A program made the translations under genes and the position numbers. Shown here piece after piece: positions 49,863 to 58,429 of a stretch of 61,477 bases of DNA (its first letter is position 1; each line of letters starts with the position of its first letter). The notes beneath the pieces were generated by a model. The model saw only the letters and a list, made by a program, of their open reading frames with translations. It made no database searches and had not been told where the DNA came from. The stretch is from an uncultured Collinsella sp. (GTDB taxonomy: Bacteria; Actinomycetota; Coriobacteriia; Coriobacteriales; Coriobacteriaceae), in NCBI GenBank assembly GCA_900541715.1, contig UQLI01000009.1:1-61477 (forward strand), written 5' to 3'.

Positions 49863-50711
49863 ATGACCGACTCGCCAACCGAACATACCGAAGGCCTGCT
49901 CCGTATTGGCGAGGTGGCGCGCCTGTTTAACCTGAGCGTGGGCACGCTGCGCCATTACGAGCAGATGGGCTTGCTGGACCCGGCGCACATCGATCCGGCG
50001 AGTGGATACCGCTACTACGGATCGCGGCAGCTCTCCACCCTCAACACCATCAGTCACCTGCGTGTTCTCGACCTGCCGCTAGCGCAGATCCGTGAGTTTG
50101 TGACCACGCGCGATGTAGACCTCATGCAGCGGCAGCTGGCTCAGCAGCAGGAGCTCATCGAGCGCAAGCGCCGCGAGTTGGAGCGCGTGTCGCGCAAGAT
50201 CGATAACCGGCTTGCTCTACTGCATGATGCCTTGAACACCGAGCTCGATACCATTTGCACAATCGATGCGCCCGAGCTTCGCTGCGCCGTGTTGCGCGAA
50301 CGCGTCAACCCTACCGACGCCTATGCGTTGGAGTGGCAAATTCGTCAACTGCAGAAGGGCCAGCATGAGACCTTTGTCTTCCTGGGCAACTTGGGCATTG
50401 GGATTAGCGCCGAGCGCCTTGACGCCGGTGACTTTGACGGCTACGACGAGGTCTTCCTGCTGCTCGATGACACCGATGAGTACTTGGGCGACGTCGAGGT
50501 ACGCCCCGCCGCACGCTGTTTGACCATTAGCTTCCGCGGCACGCACGGGCAGGCGGGCTCGCGCTATGAGCAGCTACTCGGCTATATGCACGAACACAAC
50601 CTGGCACCCGCCGGGCCCTCGCGCGAGATCGCCCTCATCGACGACATCATCAGCGACGACCCCACAACCTACGTGACACAGATCACGGTGCCCGTTACTG
50701 TGCTCGATTAA
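49863..50711 (+). CDS. MerR-family regulator with GyrI-like ligand-binding domain
   Basis: 282 residues. Winged-helix N terminus (LLRIGEVARLFNLSVGTLRHYEQMGLL), YYGSRQL, a coiled-coil (about 100-125) for dimerisation and a C-terminal GyrI/BmrR-like effector domain. ATG 49863 follows AAAGGAG. It lies 77 bases after the MATE gene in the same direction and probably activates the operator upstream of it. A remnant of a similar C terminus occurs at 51797-51842. Confidence 0.9.
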   Translation: MTDSPTEHTEGLLRIGEVARLFNLSVGTLRHYEQMGLLDPAHIDPASGYRYYGSRQLSTLNTISHLRVLDLPLAQIREFVTTRDVDLMQRQLAQQQELIERKRRELERVSRKIDNRLALLHDALNTELDTICTIDAPELRCAVLRERVNPTDAYALEWQIRQLQKGQHETFVFLGNLGIGISAERLDAGDFDGYDEVFLLLDDTDEYLGDVEVRPAARCLTISFRGTHGQAGSRYEQLLGYMHEHNLAPAGPSREIALIDDIISDDPTTYVTQITVPVTVLD

Positions 50712-50767
50712 GAACCTCCCGGACAGGCATGCAGTGCAGCTCAACTAACGAGCGTCAGCTACAGGAG

Positions 50768-50804
50768 AACCGCCATGTCGAGGACAATCCCCGATATGGC
50801 GGTT
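50768..50804 (+). terminator. Intrinsic terminator after the merR gene
   Basis: Stem AACCGCCAT..TCG with CGA..ATGGCGGTT followed by TTAC on the plus strand; ends at the stop of the convergent PIN toxin. Confidence 0.75.
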
Positions 50805-51227
50805 TTACTCCTCCGGAATCGGAAACGCACGGATGAACTCTGCAGGCGAGAAGGTCTTGATGGTCGAGCGCACAAAAGCGGCGCGGTCACGCGTGATGAT
50901 AAAGTCCACGCCGGCACGCTCGGCCATCGCACGGATACAGCCGTCCTCAAAGTCCGGCTCATCGGAATAGGCGGAGGTAAAACAAGCTTCTTGGTCGAGA
51001 GGCTCTACCGAGTAGCTCTTAAGACAGTCGCGCACTACCTCGCGGGCGCGCGCCTCGCCTGCCTGTTTAGTGAGAATGTAGTACGCGTCCTTGAGAGAGC
51101 AGGCCGAAACAACACCCTCGATAAGTCCCACGTCAACGAGCCCCTTGGTCGTTTGCGCCGCCCCATGCTCCGGCCGGCCCGGCAGCACGCAATCGAGCAG
51201 AAAATTGGTATCGAGAAATGCCCTCAT
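50805..51227 (-). CDS. PIN-domain toxin (Phd-paired)
   Basis: 140 residues. FLDTNFLLDCVL carries the first Asp, DEPDFEDGCIRA the second set and DFIITRD the C-terminal Asp of the PIN ribonuclease fold. Start ATG overlaps the antitoxin stop (ATGA). Downstream partner of the Phd-like antitoxin, so a VapBC-type module. Confidence 0.85.
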   Translation of the reverse strand: MRAFLDTNFLLDCVLPGRPEHGAAQTTKGLVDVGLIEGVVSACSLKDAYYILTKQAGEARAREVVRDCLKSYSVEPLDQEACFTSAYSDEPDFEDGCIRAMAERAGVDFIITRDRAAFVRSTIKTFSPAEFIRAFPIPEE

Positions 51228-51616
51228 AGGTAGCGCTCCCTCGCGACGCGCTTTTCATCTTCAACCGTCATCGTATCGAGCGGCGTTCCCTTTGGCATGT
51301 TAGCCACGATATCGAGATACTCCTGGTAGTCCTCATTCTCCGCGAGCATCTCACGGATCTCCTTCCAGGTGATCTTGGGATGCCACATCGTACCCACGTC
51401 GCGCTTGGGCTTGCCCGTGCCGCACGTCGGTTTTGCGCCCCCACGCTCCTGGGCAGCGTCATATTCCACCGTAACTGGACCTTCATAGTCGAGCGGCACG
51501 ATCTTGAACAACGGCTTGCTCCGCTTGAAGACCACAACCTCCTCGCCCTCATTGGCAACCTTTTCGGCCACCTGCGTAAGGTTTTGGCGCAGTTCCGAAA
51601 ACGCGACGGTAACCAT
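51224..51616 (-). CDS. Phd/YefM-type antitoxin
   Basis: 130 residues. VTVAFSELRQNLTQVAEKVANEGEEVVVFKRSKP is the Phd/YefM DNA-binding and dimerisation domain; a variable toxin-binding tail follows. ATG 51616 follows GAGGAG. Overlaps the toxin by 4 bp. Promoter region carries the dyad at 51651-51683. Confidence 0.88.
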   Translation of the reverse strand: MVTVAFSELRQNLTQVAEKVANEGEEVVVFKRSKPLFKIVPLDYEGPVTVEYDAAQERGGAKPTCGTGKPKRDVGTMWHPKITWKEIREMLAENEDYQEYLDIVANMPKGTPLDTMTVEDEKRVARERYL

Positions 51617-51650
51617 AACTGCTCCTCTCAACATATATCTTCACTGCTAA

Positions 51651-51683
51651 GTATACACGTTAGTATTAATGTTAAAGTGTATA
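51651..51683 (-). promoter_or_regulatory. Operator-like dyad upstream of the Phd/PIN operon
   Basis: TATACAC and GTGTATA (51652-51658 and 51677-51683) flank an AT-rich 18-bp centre; TATACT (51650-51655, minus strand) could be the -10 box. Fits autorepression by the Phd antitoxin. Confidence 0.5.
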
Positions 51684-51796
51684 AAACTCATCACAATGGG
51701 GCAGCCCCGTTGTGAGACCTCACTGCGGGGCCCCTTTGCTTTGAATGAATCTTCTATCGCTCCGGAACGACACCGCTCCGCAGGGTCACCCTCAGC

Positions 51797-51842
51797 AACC
51801 TACATGACGCAGATCATGCTGCCCGCCACCACGCCCAAATAA
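51797..51842 (+). pseudogene. Remnant of a MerR/GyrI C terminus
   Basis: The bases encode TYMTQIMLPATTPK then TAA, closely matching the true merR end at 50663-50711 (TYVTQITVPVTVLD and TAA), and the similarity continues past the stop (AACCTCCCGG). Only the last 15 or so codons survive. It suggests that a second regulator copy was lost or that the merR 3' end was duplicated. Confidence 0.7.
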
Positions 51843-51843
51843 A

Positions 51844-51878
51844 AACCTCCCGGAAAGTATCAACCTTTCCGGGAGGTT
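51844..51878. terminator. Bidirectional intrinsic terminator next to ligA
   Basis: Stem AACCTCCCGGAAA / TTTCCGGGAGGTT (13 bp, perfect, 9-nt loop), with a T run on both sides (TTTTC plus strand; TTTTTA minus strand). It ends ligA on the minus strand. Confidence 0.88.
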
Positions 51879-51900
51879 TTCTAATTTGGTTATCGATGTA

Positions 51901-54129
51901 CTAAGCCTGGGGCACCTCACCAGTCGCCAAGATCTGCTCGAGTGCATCCTCGTCCAGTACGGGTACGCCCAGCTGCTCAGCCTTGGTGAGCTTGGAGCCC
52001 GCTTTGGGGCCGGCGACCAGATAGCTCGTCTTCTTTGACACGCTGCCCGAAACCTTGGCGCCGAGCACCTTGAGCGCCGCGCCCGCCTCGTCGCGCGTGC
52101 GGTTGACGAGCGTGCCGGTGAGCACGAAGGTCAGACCCGCAAGCGGCTGTGCGTCGGCGAGCTCGCCCGCCACGCCAGCGTCGGCTGCGGCTTGCGCGTG
52201 CGCAGCGCCCAAGTCGACCTCGAGCGAAAGGCCCGCCTGACGCAGACGTTCCAGCACGGCAAGGTTCTCGGGCACGGCCAGGAACTGCTTAACGCTCGCC
52301 GCAATCTTGGGGCCGATGCCCTCGCACTCGGCAATATCCTCTTCGCTCGCCAAGATGAGCTTGTCAATCGACAGGAATCGCTCGGCGATGACCTCACCCA
52401 CACTCTTGCCCACGTGGCGGATACCCAGGGCAAACAGCACGCGACCGAGCGGCTGGCTCTTGGACTTGTTGAGCTCGGCGATGATTTTCTCAGCCGTCTT
52501 GAGGCCTACCGGGATGGGGTCGCCCTTCTTGACGCCCTTTTTGCTGTTGGAGCTGGCATAGGTACGCCCCGTGTCCAGGCCTGCGATGTCATCGATCGTG
52601 AGCTGGTAGAAGTCCGCGACATCGTGGACCAGGCCGGCGGCGATCATCTTGTCGACGATCTCGTCGCCTAGGCCGTCGACGTCCATGCAGCCGCGGCTCA
52701 CCCAGTGGAGCAGACGCTCCTTGAGCTGCGCGGGGCAGTCGATGGAGACGCAGCGGTAAGCGACCTCGCCATCCTCGTGGACCACAGGGCTGCCGCACAC
52801 GGGGCAGACCTCGGGCATCTGCCAGTCAACGCTGTCGGCCGGGCGCTTATCGAGCACCGGGCCCACGACCTCGGGGATCACGTCGCCTGCCTTGTGCACG
52901 ATGATAGTGTCACCCTCGCGCACGTTTTTGCGGCGAATCTCGTCGATGTTATGCAGCGTGGCGCGCGCGATGGTGGAGCCGGCGACCGTCACCGGGTCGA
53001 ACTCGGCGACCGGCGTGAGCACACCGGTGCGACCCACCTGGATGCGTATCTCGCGCAGGACGGTCTGCTTTTCCTCGGGCGGGAACTTAAAGGCGATGGC
53101 CCAGCGCGGCGCGCGGGCGGTAAAGCCCAAGTCGAGCTGCTGTTGGAAGCTATCGACCTTTACAACCACGCCGTCGATGTCGTAGTCCAGGTCACCGCGA
53201 TGCTCGAGCGCCTGGGCACAGAACTCGTGGACATCGGCCGGCGTGGCGCAACGAGCCACGTTGGGGTTGACGCTAAAGCCGGCGCTACGCAGCCAGTCCA
53301 GAAACTCGCGCTGGCTGTGGACGTGCAACGGATCGGTATCGGCAATGGCATAGATAAAGGTGGCCAGGTCACGGCGTGCCGTGACCTTGGGATCCTTTTG
53401 GCGCAGGCTGCCGGCGGCGGCGTTGCGCGGGTTGGCGAAGGGGTCGCGACCCTCGGCATCGGCCTCGTCGTTCAGACGAACAAAGCTGCCCTTGGGCATA
53501 TAGACCTCGCCGCGTACTTCGATGGTGCGCTCGCGATCGGCGGCCATGTGGGCGAGCGCCGGCTCGGACAGATGCATGGGCACATCCTTGATAGTGCGCA
53601 CGTTGAGCGATACGTCCTCGCCCGTGGTGCCGTCGCCGCGCGTGGCGGCGCGCACAAAGGTGCCGTTTTGGTAGGTAAGCGCCACGCCCAGACCGTCGAT
53701 CTTAAGCTCGCAGGTATAAGTGACGCTACCGGCACCAAGCGCATCCTCAGTGCGCTGGAGCCACGCGTCGAGTTCGTCCAAATCCATGGCATCGTCCATA
53801 GAATACATGCGTGCCATGTGCGTGACCGGCGTAAACTGCTCACTCACGTAGCCGCCCACGCGCTGGGTATAGCTGTCGGGCGTTACCAGATCGGGGTAGG
53901 TGGCCTCGATCTCCTGCAGCTCAACGAGCATTTTGTCAAAGGCGGCGTCCGTGATCTCGGGCGCGTCGAGCATGTAGTAGCGATAGGCGTGATAGTCGAG
54001 CTCGTGGCGCAGCTCGGCCGCGCGCGCTGCCACCTGGGCACGGGCATCGACCGGTGCCGCGGTATCCGTGCTCGCTAGCGTTTCGGTATCGATGTCCACG
54101 CCGTCACCAAACAGGCTCGATTGCTCCAT
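51901..54129 (-). CDS. ligA: NAD-dependent DNA ligase
   Basis: 742 residues. Adenylation Lys143 in ELKIDGLG, OB fold, Cys4 zinc finger (CPVCGSPVVHEDGEVAYRC..CPAQL, about residue 455), helix-hairpin-helix domain and C-terminal BRCT domain (from about 655). Seals nicks in replication and repair. ATG 54129 follows AAGGAG; the open frame extends further but without a ribosome site. A 50-residue N-terminal extension rich in Asp, Thr and Ala precedes the conserved RAAELRHELDYHAYRYY. Confidence 0.96.
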   Translation of the reverse strand: MEQSSLFGDGVDIDTETLASTDTAAPVDARAQVAARAAELRHELDYHAYRYYMLDAPEITDAAFDKMLVELQEIEATYPDLVTPDSYTQRVGGYVSEQFTPVTHMARMYSMDDAMDLDELDAWLQRTEDALGAGSVTYTCELKIDGLGVALTYQNGTFVRAATRGDGTTGEDVSLNVRTIKDVPMHLSEPALAHMAADRERTIEVRGEVYMPKGSFVRLNDEADAEGRDPFANPRNAAAGSLRQKDPKVTARRDLATFIYAIADTDPLHVHSQREFLDWLRSAGFSVNPNVARCATPADVHEFCAQALEHRGDLDYDIDGVVVKVDSFQQQLDLGFTARAPRWAIAFKFPPEEKQTVLREIRIQVGRTGVLTPVAEFDPVTVAGSTIARATLHNIDEIRRKNVREGDTIIVHKAGDVIPEVVGPVLDKRPADSVDWQMPEVCPVCGSPVVHEDGEVAYRCVSIDCPAQLKERLLHWVSRGCMDVDGLGDEIVDKMIAAGLVHDVADFYQLTIDDIAGLDTGRTYASSNSKKGVKKGDPIPVGLKTAEKIIAELNKSKSQPLGRVLFALGIRHVGKSVGEVIAERFLSIDKLILASEEDIAECEGIGPKIAASVKQFLAVPENLAVLERLRQAGLSLEVDLGAAHAQAAADAGVAGELADAQPLAGLTFVLTGTLVNRTRDEAGAALKVLGAKVSGSVSKKTSYLVAGPKAGSKLTKAEQLGVPVLDEDALEQILATGEVPQA

Positions 54130-54238
54130 AGCGGCACTCCTTCGCTCGATTTCAAACGGATACAAGAGTACCACCGGTCACCATGGGGCCGAATAACCCT
54201 TTCGAACCGCACCGAATCGGCAGCCGCCAGACTGGGGT

Positions 54239-54439
54239 GGACAGTTAGTTCAGATACGTATAAATCCTAGAGCTGGATCAGGCACGAACACCCCTGTTTC
54301 AACTAATTTGGGCTCCTCGAGACCATGTAAACGTCCCGCTCTCCCTTCCAAACACCCATTCGAGCCCCATCCCAATCAAAAATTGCTCAAAACGCATCCC
54401 AAGCTGCCCCAGATTTATACGTATCTGAACTAACTGTCC
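54239..54439. repeat. 201-bp element with 28-bp perfect terminal inverted repeats
   Basis: Outer ends 54239-54266 and 54412-54439 are perfect inverted repeats beginning GGACAGTTAGTTCAGATACG. The interior (145 bp) is non-coding and contains no obvious transposase. The layout resembles a MITE, but no flanking target duplication is seen. The rest of the 449-bp gap between htrA and ligA holds only the terminator at 54508-54553 and nothing else I can name. Confidence 0.8.
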
Positions 54440-54507
54440 AGACCATTCCGAACCAGGCCTCTTGTCAGCCCCAAGTGATCCATTTTCCTCCGTCCCCAAC
54501 GGATCAA

Positions 54508-54553
54508 TAAGAAAAGAGGGGACTGCCCCACGTTGATGGGACAGCCCCCTCTG
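54508..54553 (-). terminator. Rho-independent terminator of htrA
   Basis: On the minus strand AGAGGGGGCTGTCCCAT pairs with GTGGGGCAGTCCCCTCT, followed by TTTCTTATT. 26 bases after the htrA stop. Confidence 0.88.
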
Positions 54554-54578
54554 GCCTCGATATACGCGATACGGCTCG

Positions 54579-56039
54579 CTAGTAGCCCTGACCGTAGCCT
54601 TGACCCTGGCCCTGCTGGCCTAGCAGCTCCTCCAGGTACTGGCGCAGCTGCTCGTCGGTAATACCGCCGTTGCCGGTGTCGGTCGCGCTGTCGTCCTGCT
54701 GCTGGTTCTGCAACTCTTCATCGGAGCCCAGCTCGACGGTGACCTTCTTCTCTTCCTTGCCGCGCATGAGCGTGATTTCGACTTTCTCGCCCACCTCGTG
54801 GCTGCGCAGCGCAATGATCAGGCCATCGGCGCTCGTAATCTCATCGTCGTCCAGCTTGGTAATGACATCGCCCTCTTGGATGCCAGCCTTGGCGGCAGGA
54901 CCATCCTCAACGACGCTCGCCACATACGCGCCGCTATCGGTGCTCAGCTTGTTGGTGCGGGCGTTGAGCGCGTTGACGCTCGAAAGCGTGGCGCCCATGT
55001 ACGGATGCACCGGCGTCTTGCCGTCGATGATCTGGTCGGCAATGTTCTTGGCATAGTTGACCGGAATGGCAAAACCCACGCCCGAGCTGGAGCCCGAATA
55101 GCTCTCGATGAGCGAGTTGATACCCACGAGCTCGCCATTGTCGTTGACGAGCGCGCCGCCGGAGTTGCCCGGGTTGATGGCGGCATCGGTCTGAATCATG
55201 TTGGCATAGATGGTGTTACCGCTGGTAGAGCTCATGGCCGTGGAACGATAGAGCGCCGACACGATACCCGTGGAGACAGACTGCTCGTTGCCGAACGGCG
55301 AGCCGATCGCCATAACCCACTCGCCAACGTTGAGCTTGGAGGAGTCGCCAATTTCGATCGGCGTAAGCTTGGAGGCGTCGGCGTCCTTGAGCTTGATGAC
55401 GGCCAGGTCGCTCGAGGCGTCGTTGCCCACGAACTCGGCCTCGTAGGTGGTGCCGTCGTCCATGGTAACCACGTACTGGTCATAGCCATCGACCACGTGG
55501 TTGTTGGTGAGGATGTGGCCCTCGGTATCGAGCACCACGCCCGAGCCGACGCTGCCCGAGCTGTCCGACTCGTCGGCAGACTGCGAAAGCGAGCCATTCT
55601 GGCTACCGCTCGAAGTGGCGGTGATGGAAACGACGGAGGGCAACGCCTTGGCAGAGACGGCCTCGGCCAGCGTGGTATCCTCGGAGTCGATGGTGATCTT
55701 TTGCGCCGATGAACCCGAAGCACCCGCCGTCACGGCGTTCCTGCCGCCGCCGATATCGAGCGTGCCGCTCATAATGAGCGCGATGACCAGCAGGGCGCCA
55801 CAGGCACAGCCGGCAAGCGCCGTAATAAAGATCGGCAGTTTTTTGGTCTTGGTCTTGACCACCGTGTGCTTGTTTACAACCTGCTGGCCGCCCAGCGGCT
55901 TGCCGGTCTGCGTGTCGTAGGCTTGCACGTAGGGAATGTTGCCGTCGGCAGGCGTCGACTCCACCTGTACGCGCGGCTGCTGCTGAGTATCGCCGGCATT
56001 GCCCGGATCCTGGGGGAGCTGGGAATCGTTCTCGCTCAT
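54579..56039 (-). CDS. htrA: HtrA/DegP-type membrane-anchored serine protease
   Basis: 486 residues. A disordered Gln/Pro-rich N terminus (1-65), one membrane segment (about 69-91), trypsin-like domain with triad His181 (TNNHVVDG), Asp211 (SSDLAVI) and Ser293 (NPGNSGGAL), and a single PDZ domain (about 365-440). C-terminal tail ends in Gln/Gly repeats. Extracytoplasmic protein quality control. ATG 56039 has AAAGGA upstream. Alone on its transcript. Confidence 0.93.
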   Translation of the reverse strand: MSENDSQLPQDPGNAGDTQQQPRVQVESTPADGNIPYVQAYDTQTGKPLGGQQVVNKHTVVKTKTKKLPIFITALAGCACGALLVIALIMSGTLDIGGGRNAVTAGASGSSAQKITIDSEDTTLAEAVSAKALPSVVSITATSSGSQNGSLSQSADESDSSGSVGSGVVLDTEGHILTNNHVVDGYDQYVVTMDDGTTYEAEFVGNDASSDLAVIKLKDADASKLTPIEIGDSSKLNVGEWVMAIGSPFGNEQSVSTGIVSALYRSTAMSSTSGNTIYANMIQTDAAINPGNSGGALVNDNGELVGINSLIESYSGSSSGVGFAIPVNYAKNIADQIIDGKTPVHPYMGATLSSVNALNARTNKLSTDSGAYVASVVEDGPAAKAGIQEGDVITKLDDDEITSADGLIIALRSHEVGEKVEITLMRGKEEKKVTVELGSDEELQNQQQDDSATDTGNGGITDEQLRQYLEELLGQQGQGQGYGQGY

Positions 56040-56210
56040 AGCTGCAATCCTTTCGTCAAATAACCAAAGGCCCGCCAAACATGTGGCGGGCCATCATTGT
56101 TCACGTTGAGTTGTACCCCAATATGCGGGCGAACGTGTATGAGAACGCAATCTTTTAGGAAGGCTTAAGTTCTGCTGCAAACTCGAGAGGAATCCACGCA
56201 TGCGGCAAAA

Positions 56211-56242
56211 CCACCACAAAGTTGCCTGTCCCCTTTGCGGTG
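56211..56242 (-). terminator. CCACCACAAAGG-family hairpin after the GlnR-like gene
   Basis: CACCACAAAG pairs with CTTTGCGGTG around TTGCCTGTCCC; the minus strand continues TTTTGCCG. 6 bases past the regulator stop. Fifth copy of the family. Confidence 0.65.
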
Positions 56243-56247
56243 AAAAG

Positions 56248-56910
56248 CTAGTCCTTAAACAGATAACCCACGCCGCGGACGGTGGTGATATGAGCCGCGA
56301 TCTGCGGACCCACCTTGGAGCGGATGCGTCGGATGTGCACGTCGACGGTGCGCGTGCCGCCGCAGTACTCAAAGCCCCACACGCGGTGCAGCAGCACCTC
56401 GCGGCTGTAGGCGCGGTTGGGGTGCGTCGCCAAAAAGCTCAACAGCGAGTACTCCATCAGCGTCAGATCGATGGGTTCATCATCGAGCGTCACCTGGTAG
56501 GTGGCCAGGTTGATCTCGAGGTTGTCGATGTTGAGCACATCGTCGGCGGCGACGGTCTCCTCCTCGCCCATCAGGCGCTGTGCGCGAGCCTTGAGCTCGT
56601 TGGGCGTCGCCGTGGGGCATACAAAGTCGGCATGCGCGTGATTCGGCAGGCGCAGGGTGCCGAGCGCCTCGTCGTCGACAATCACCAACATGGGGACGCC
56701 GCCGCGATCGTCAAGCCACTTGGCAATCTGATCGATGCGGTCGCTGCGAATGCCGTCGGAATCGAGGATCAGCAGGTCAAAGTCGTGCGCCGCAGTCGGC
56801 GAATCGGGTGTGGCAAGGCTCACCTCGACACCCAGGGTGGTCGTCAAGCTGCGGGCAAACTCGTGGAAGCGCGTCGTGCGCGCCATGAACAGGGCACTCT
56901 TTTCGGACAT
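56248..56910 (-). CDS. OmpR/PhoB-family winged-helix regulator, GlnR-like
   Basis: 220 residues. N-terminal atypical receiver (about 1-115) with DLLILDSDG at the phosphoacceptor position but without the usual acidic pair or the conserved Lys; C-terminal OmpR/PhoB DNA-binding domain (about 125-220, LTLMEYSLLSFLATHPNR then TRTVDVHIRRIRSKVG). ATG 56910 follows GGAGG. It begins 50 bp after the glnA stop, in the same direction and with no terminator between, so it is probably cotranscribed. The atypical receiver and the glnA linkage match the actinobacterial GlnR type of regulator, but the assignment is inference. Confidence 0.75.
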   Translation of the reverse strand: MSEKSALFMARTTRFHEFARSLTTTLGVEVSLATPDSPTAAHDFDLLILDSDGIRSDRIDQIAKWLDDRGGVPMLVIVDDEALGTLRLPNHAHADFVCPTATPNELKARAQRLMGEEETVAADDVLNIDNLEINLATYQVTLDDEPIDLTLMEYSLLSFLATHPNRAYSREVLLHRVWGFEYCGGTRTVDVHIRRIRSKVGPQIAAHITTVRGVGYLFKD

Positions 56911-56960
56911 ATCGGCCTCCAAAGAAATGAGCTCAATCGTACTGGAACAAGCCAGCGCGA

Positions 56961-58298
56961 TTAGGAGTTCGCCAGGTAGTGCTTGATCTCCCACTCGGTG
57001 ATCGTGGACTCAAACTTATGCCACTCGTCGCGCTTCTTTTTGAGGAAGAAGCTGTGGATGTGCTCGCCGAGGGCATCCTTCATAAACTGCGAGTCCTCAA
57101 ACACGTCGAGCGCCTCTTTGAGCGAGCGCGGCAGCGGCGTGTAGCCGGCCTCGAGCATCTGGCGGTCGGTGAGCTTGAGCGTCTCGGCCGTTGCCTCGGG
57201 CGGGAGCTCCAGCTTGCGCTCGATGCCGTCCAGACCAGCCGCCAGCGTGACGGCGTTGACCAGGTACGGATTGGCCATGGGGTCGGGGCTGCGAAGCTCG
57301 ATGCGCGTGGACAGCTGCTTGCCGGGCTTGTAGACCGGGATGCGGACCATGCTCGCACGGTTGCGCAGGCCCCACGTGGCGTACTGCGGCACGGAGTCGC
57401 CACCCGTGGTGATGCGCTTGTACGAATTGACCGTGGGGTTGGTGATGGCGCTGATCTCGCGCGCGTGTGCCAGAATGCCGGCCATGTAGTGCTTGGCAAT
57501 ATCGGAGAGGTGGTACTTCTCGTCATCCTCGCCCCAAAAGACGTTGTTGCCGTCGTGGTCGAACAGCGACTGATGCAAAAACATGGCGCTGCCGTCCTCG
57601 CCCGCCAACGGCTTGGGCATAAAAGAGGCATGGCAGCCGCTCTCGTAGGCCTGCTGCTTAATGATGAGCTTGGCCGTGGTGATGGCGTCGGACATGCTCA
57701 GGGCCTCGGCGTGGCGCAGGCTCATGCCGTGCTGCGAGCGGCCGGCGGCGTGGAAGGTGTACTCCACGGGCACGGACATCTTCTCGAGCGTGAGGACCGT
57801 GTTGCGGCGCAGGTCGCGGGCGGCATCGCTCACCGAAAGATCGAAGTAGCCCACGTTGTCGAGCGGCTCGGGGGTGTGCTCGTCGGGGAAGTAGTAATAC
57901 TCCAGCTCGGCGCCCACGTTGAGCAGATAGCCGGCCTTCTCGGCCTTGCGGAACATGCGGCGCAGGGCATCGCGCGGGTCGCCGGCAAAGGGCTTGCAAT
58001 CGGGAGTGCACACGTCGCAGAACACGCGGGCGACGCCGTTGTGGCTCGGGCGCCACGGCAGGATCTGGAAGGTCGAAGCATCGGGAAACGCCAGCATATC
58101 GGCTTCCTCGGGCGTGGCAAAGCCCTCGATGGCAGAGCCGTCAAAGCCAATACCCTCCTCAAAAGCGACCTCGAGGTCCTCGGGGCTAATGGCAAAGTTC
58201 TTGAGGCGGCCGAGAATGTCGACAAACCACAGACGCACAAAGCGGATGTCACGCTGCTCTACGGAGCGGAGTACGTAATCGATGTTCTGCTGGTTCAT
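56961..58298 (-). CDS. glnA: Type I glutamine synthetase (GSI-alpha-like)
   Basis: 445 residues. Family blocks: DFDGSAIEGF-type loop (here GFDGSAIEGF, 51-60), active-site AELEYYYF, GNNVFWGEDDE, NPTVNSYKRITTGGDSVP and RIELRSPDP. It lacks the adenylylation tyrosine segment of GSI-beta. At position 62, where Bacillus GS has Arg that mediates feedback inhibition, this protein has Thr (GFATPEEADM). ATG 58298 follows AAAGGGGAG. Promoter region holds a GTTTC-n6-GTTAA element at 58364-58379. Confidence 0.95.
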   Translation of the reverse strand: MNQQNIDYVLRSVEQRDIRFVRLWFVDILGRLKNFAISPEDLEVAFEEGIGFDGSAIEGFATPEEADMLAFPDASTFQILPWRPSHNGVARVFCDVCTPDCKPFAGDPRDALRRMFRKAEKAGYLLNVGAELEYYYFPDEHTPEPLDNVGYFDLSVSDAARDLRRNTVLTLEKMSVPVEYTFHAAGRSQHGMSLRHAEALSMSDAITTAKLIIKQQAYESGCHASFMPKPLAGEDGSAMFLHQSLFDHDGNNVFWGEDDEKYHLSDIAKHYMAGILAHAREISAITNPTVNSYKRITTGGDSVPQYATWGLRNRASMVRIPVYKPGKQLSTRIELRSPDPMANPYLVNAVTLAAGLDGIERKLELPPEATAETLKLTDRQMLEAGYTPLPRSLKEALDVFEDSQFMKDALGEHIHSFFLKKKRDEWHKFESTITEWEIKHYLANS

Positions 58299-58363
58299 GT
58301 CGCTCCCCTTTCTTTCGGGCGGGTTTCGACTGGTCTATATCGCAGATACTATCGCAGAAAAAT

Positions 58364-58379
58364 GTTTCCGCAGGGTTAA
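58364..58379. promoter_or_regulatory. GlnR-like half box upstream of glnA
   Basis: GTTTC-n6-GTTAA (minus strand TTAAC-n6-GAAAC), 66 bases before the glnA start. The same spacing and a near-identical left half (GTTTCCGC) occur before glnN (2494-2509). Proposed binding site of the regulator encoded after glnA. Confidence 0.5.
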
Positions 58380-58429
58380 AGCGTATCAAGCGCTCAAAAA
58401 ACGTTCGCGTAGGCGGGTATGACCAGCAA

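Noticed and set aside
54239..54439. Complete insertion sequence
   Set aside because: Terminal inverted repeats are present but the 145-bp interior cannot encode a transposase and no target duplication is seen.
54299..54499. 66-codon minus-strand frame overlapping the inverted-repeat element
   Set aside because: Crosses the right terminal repeat, has no ribosome site and no recognisable family.
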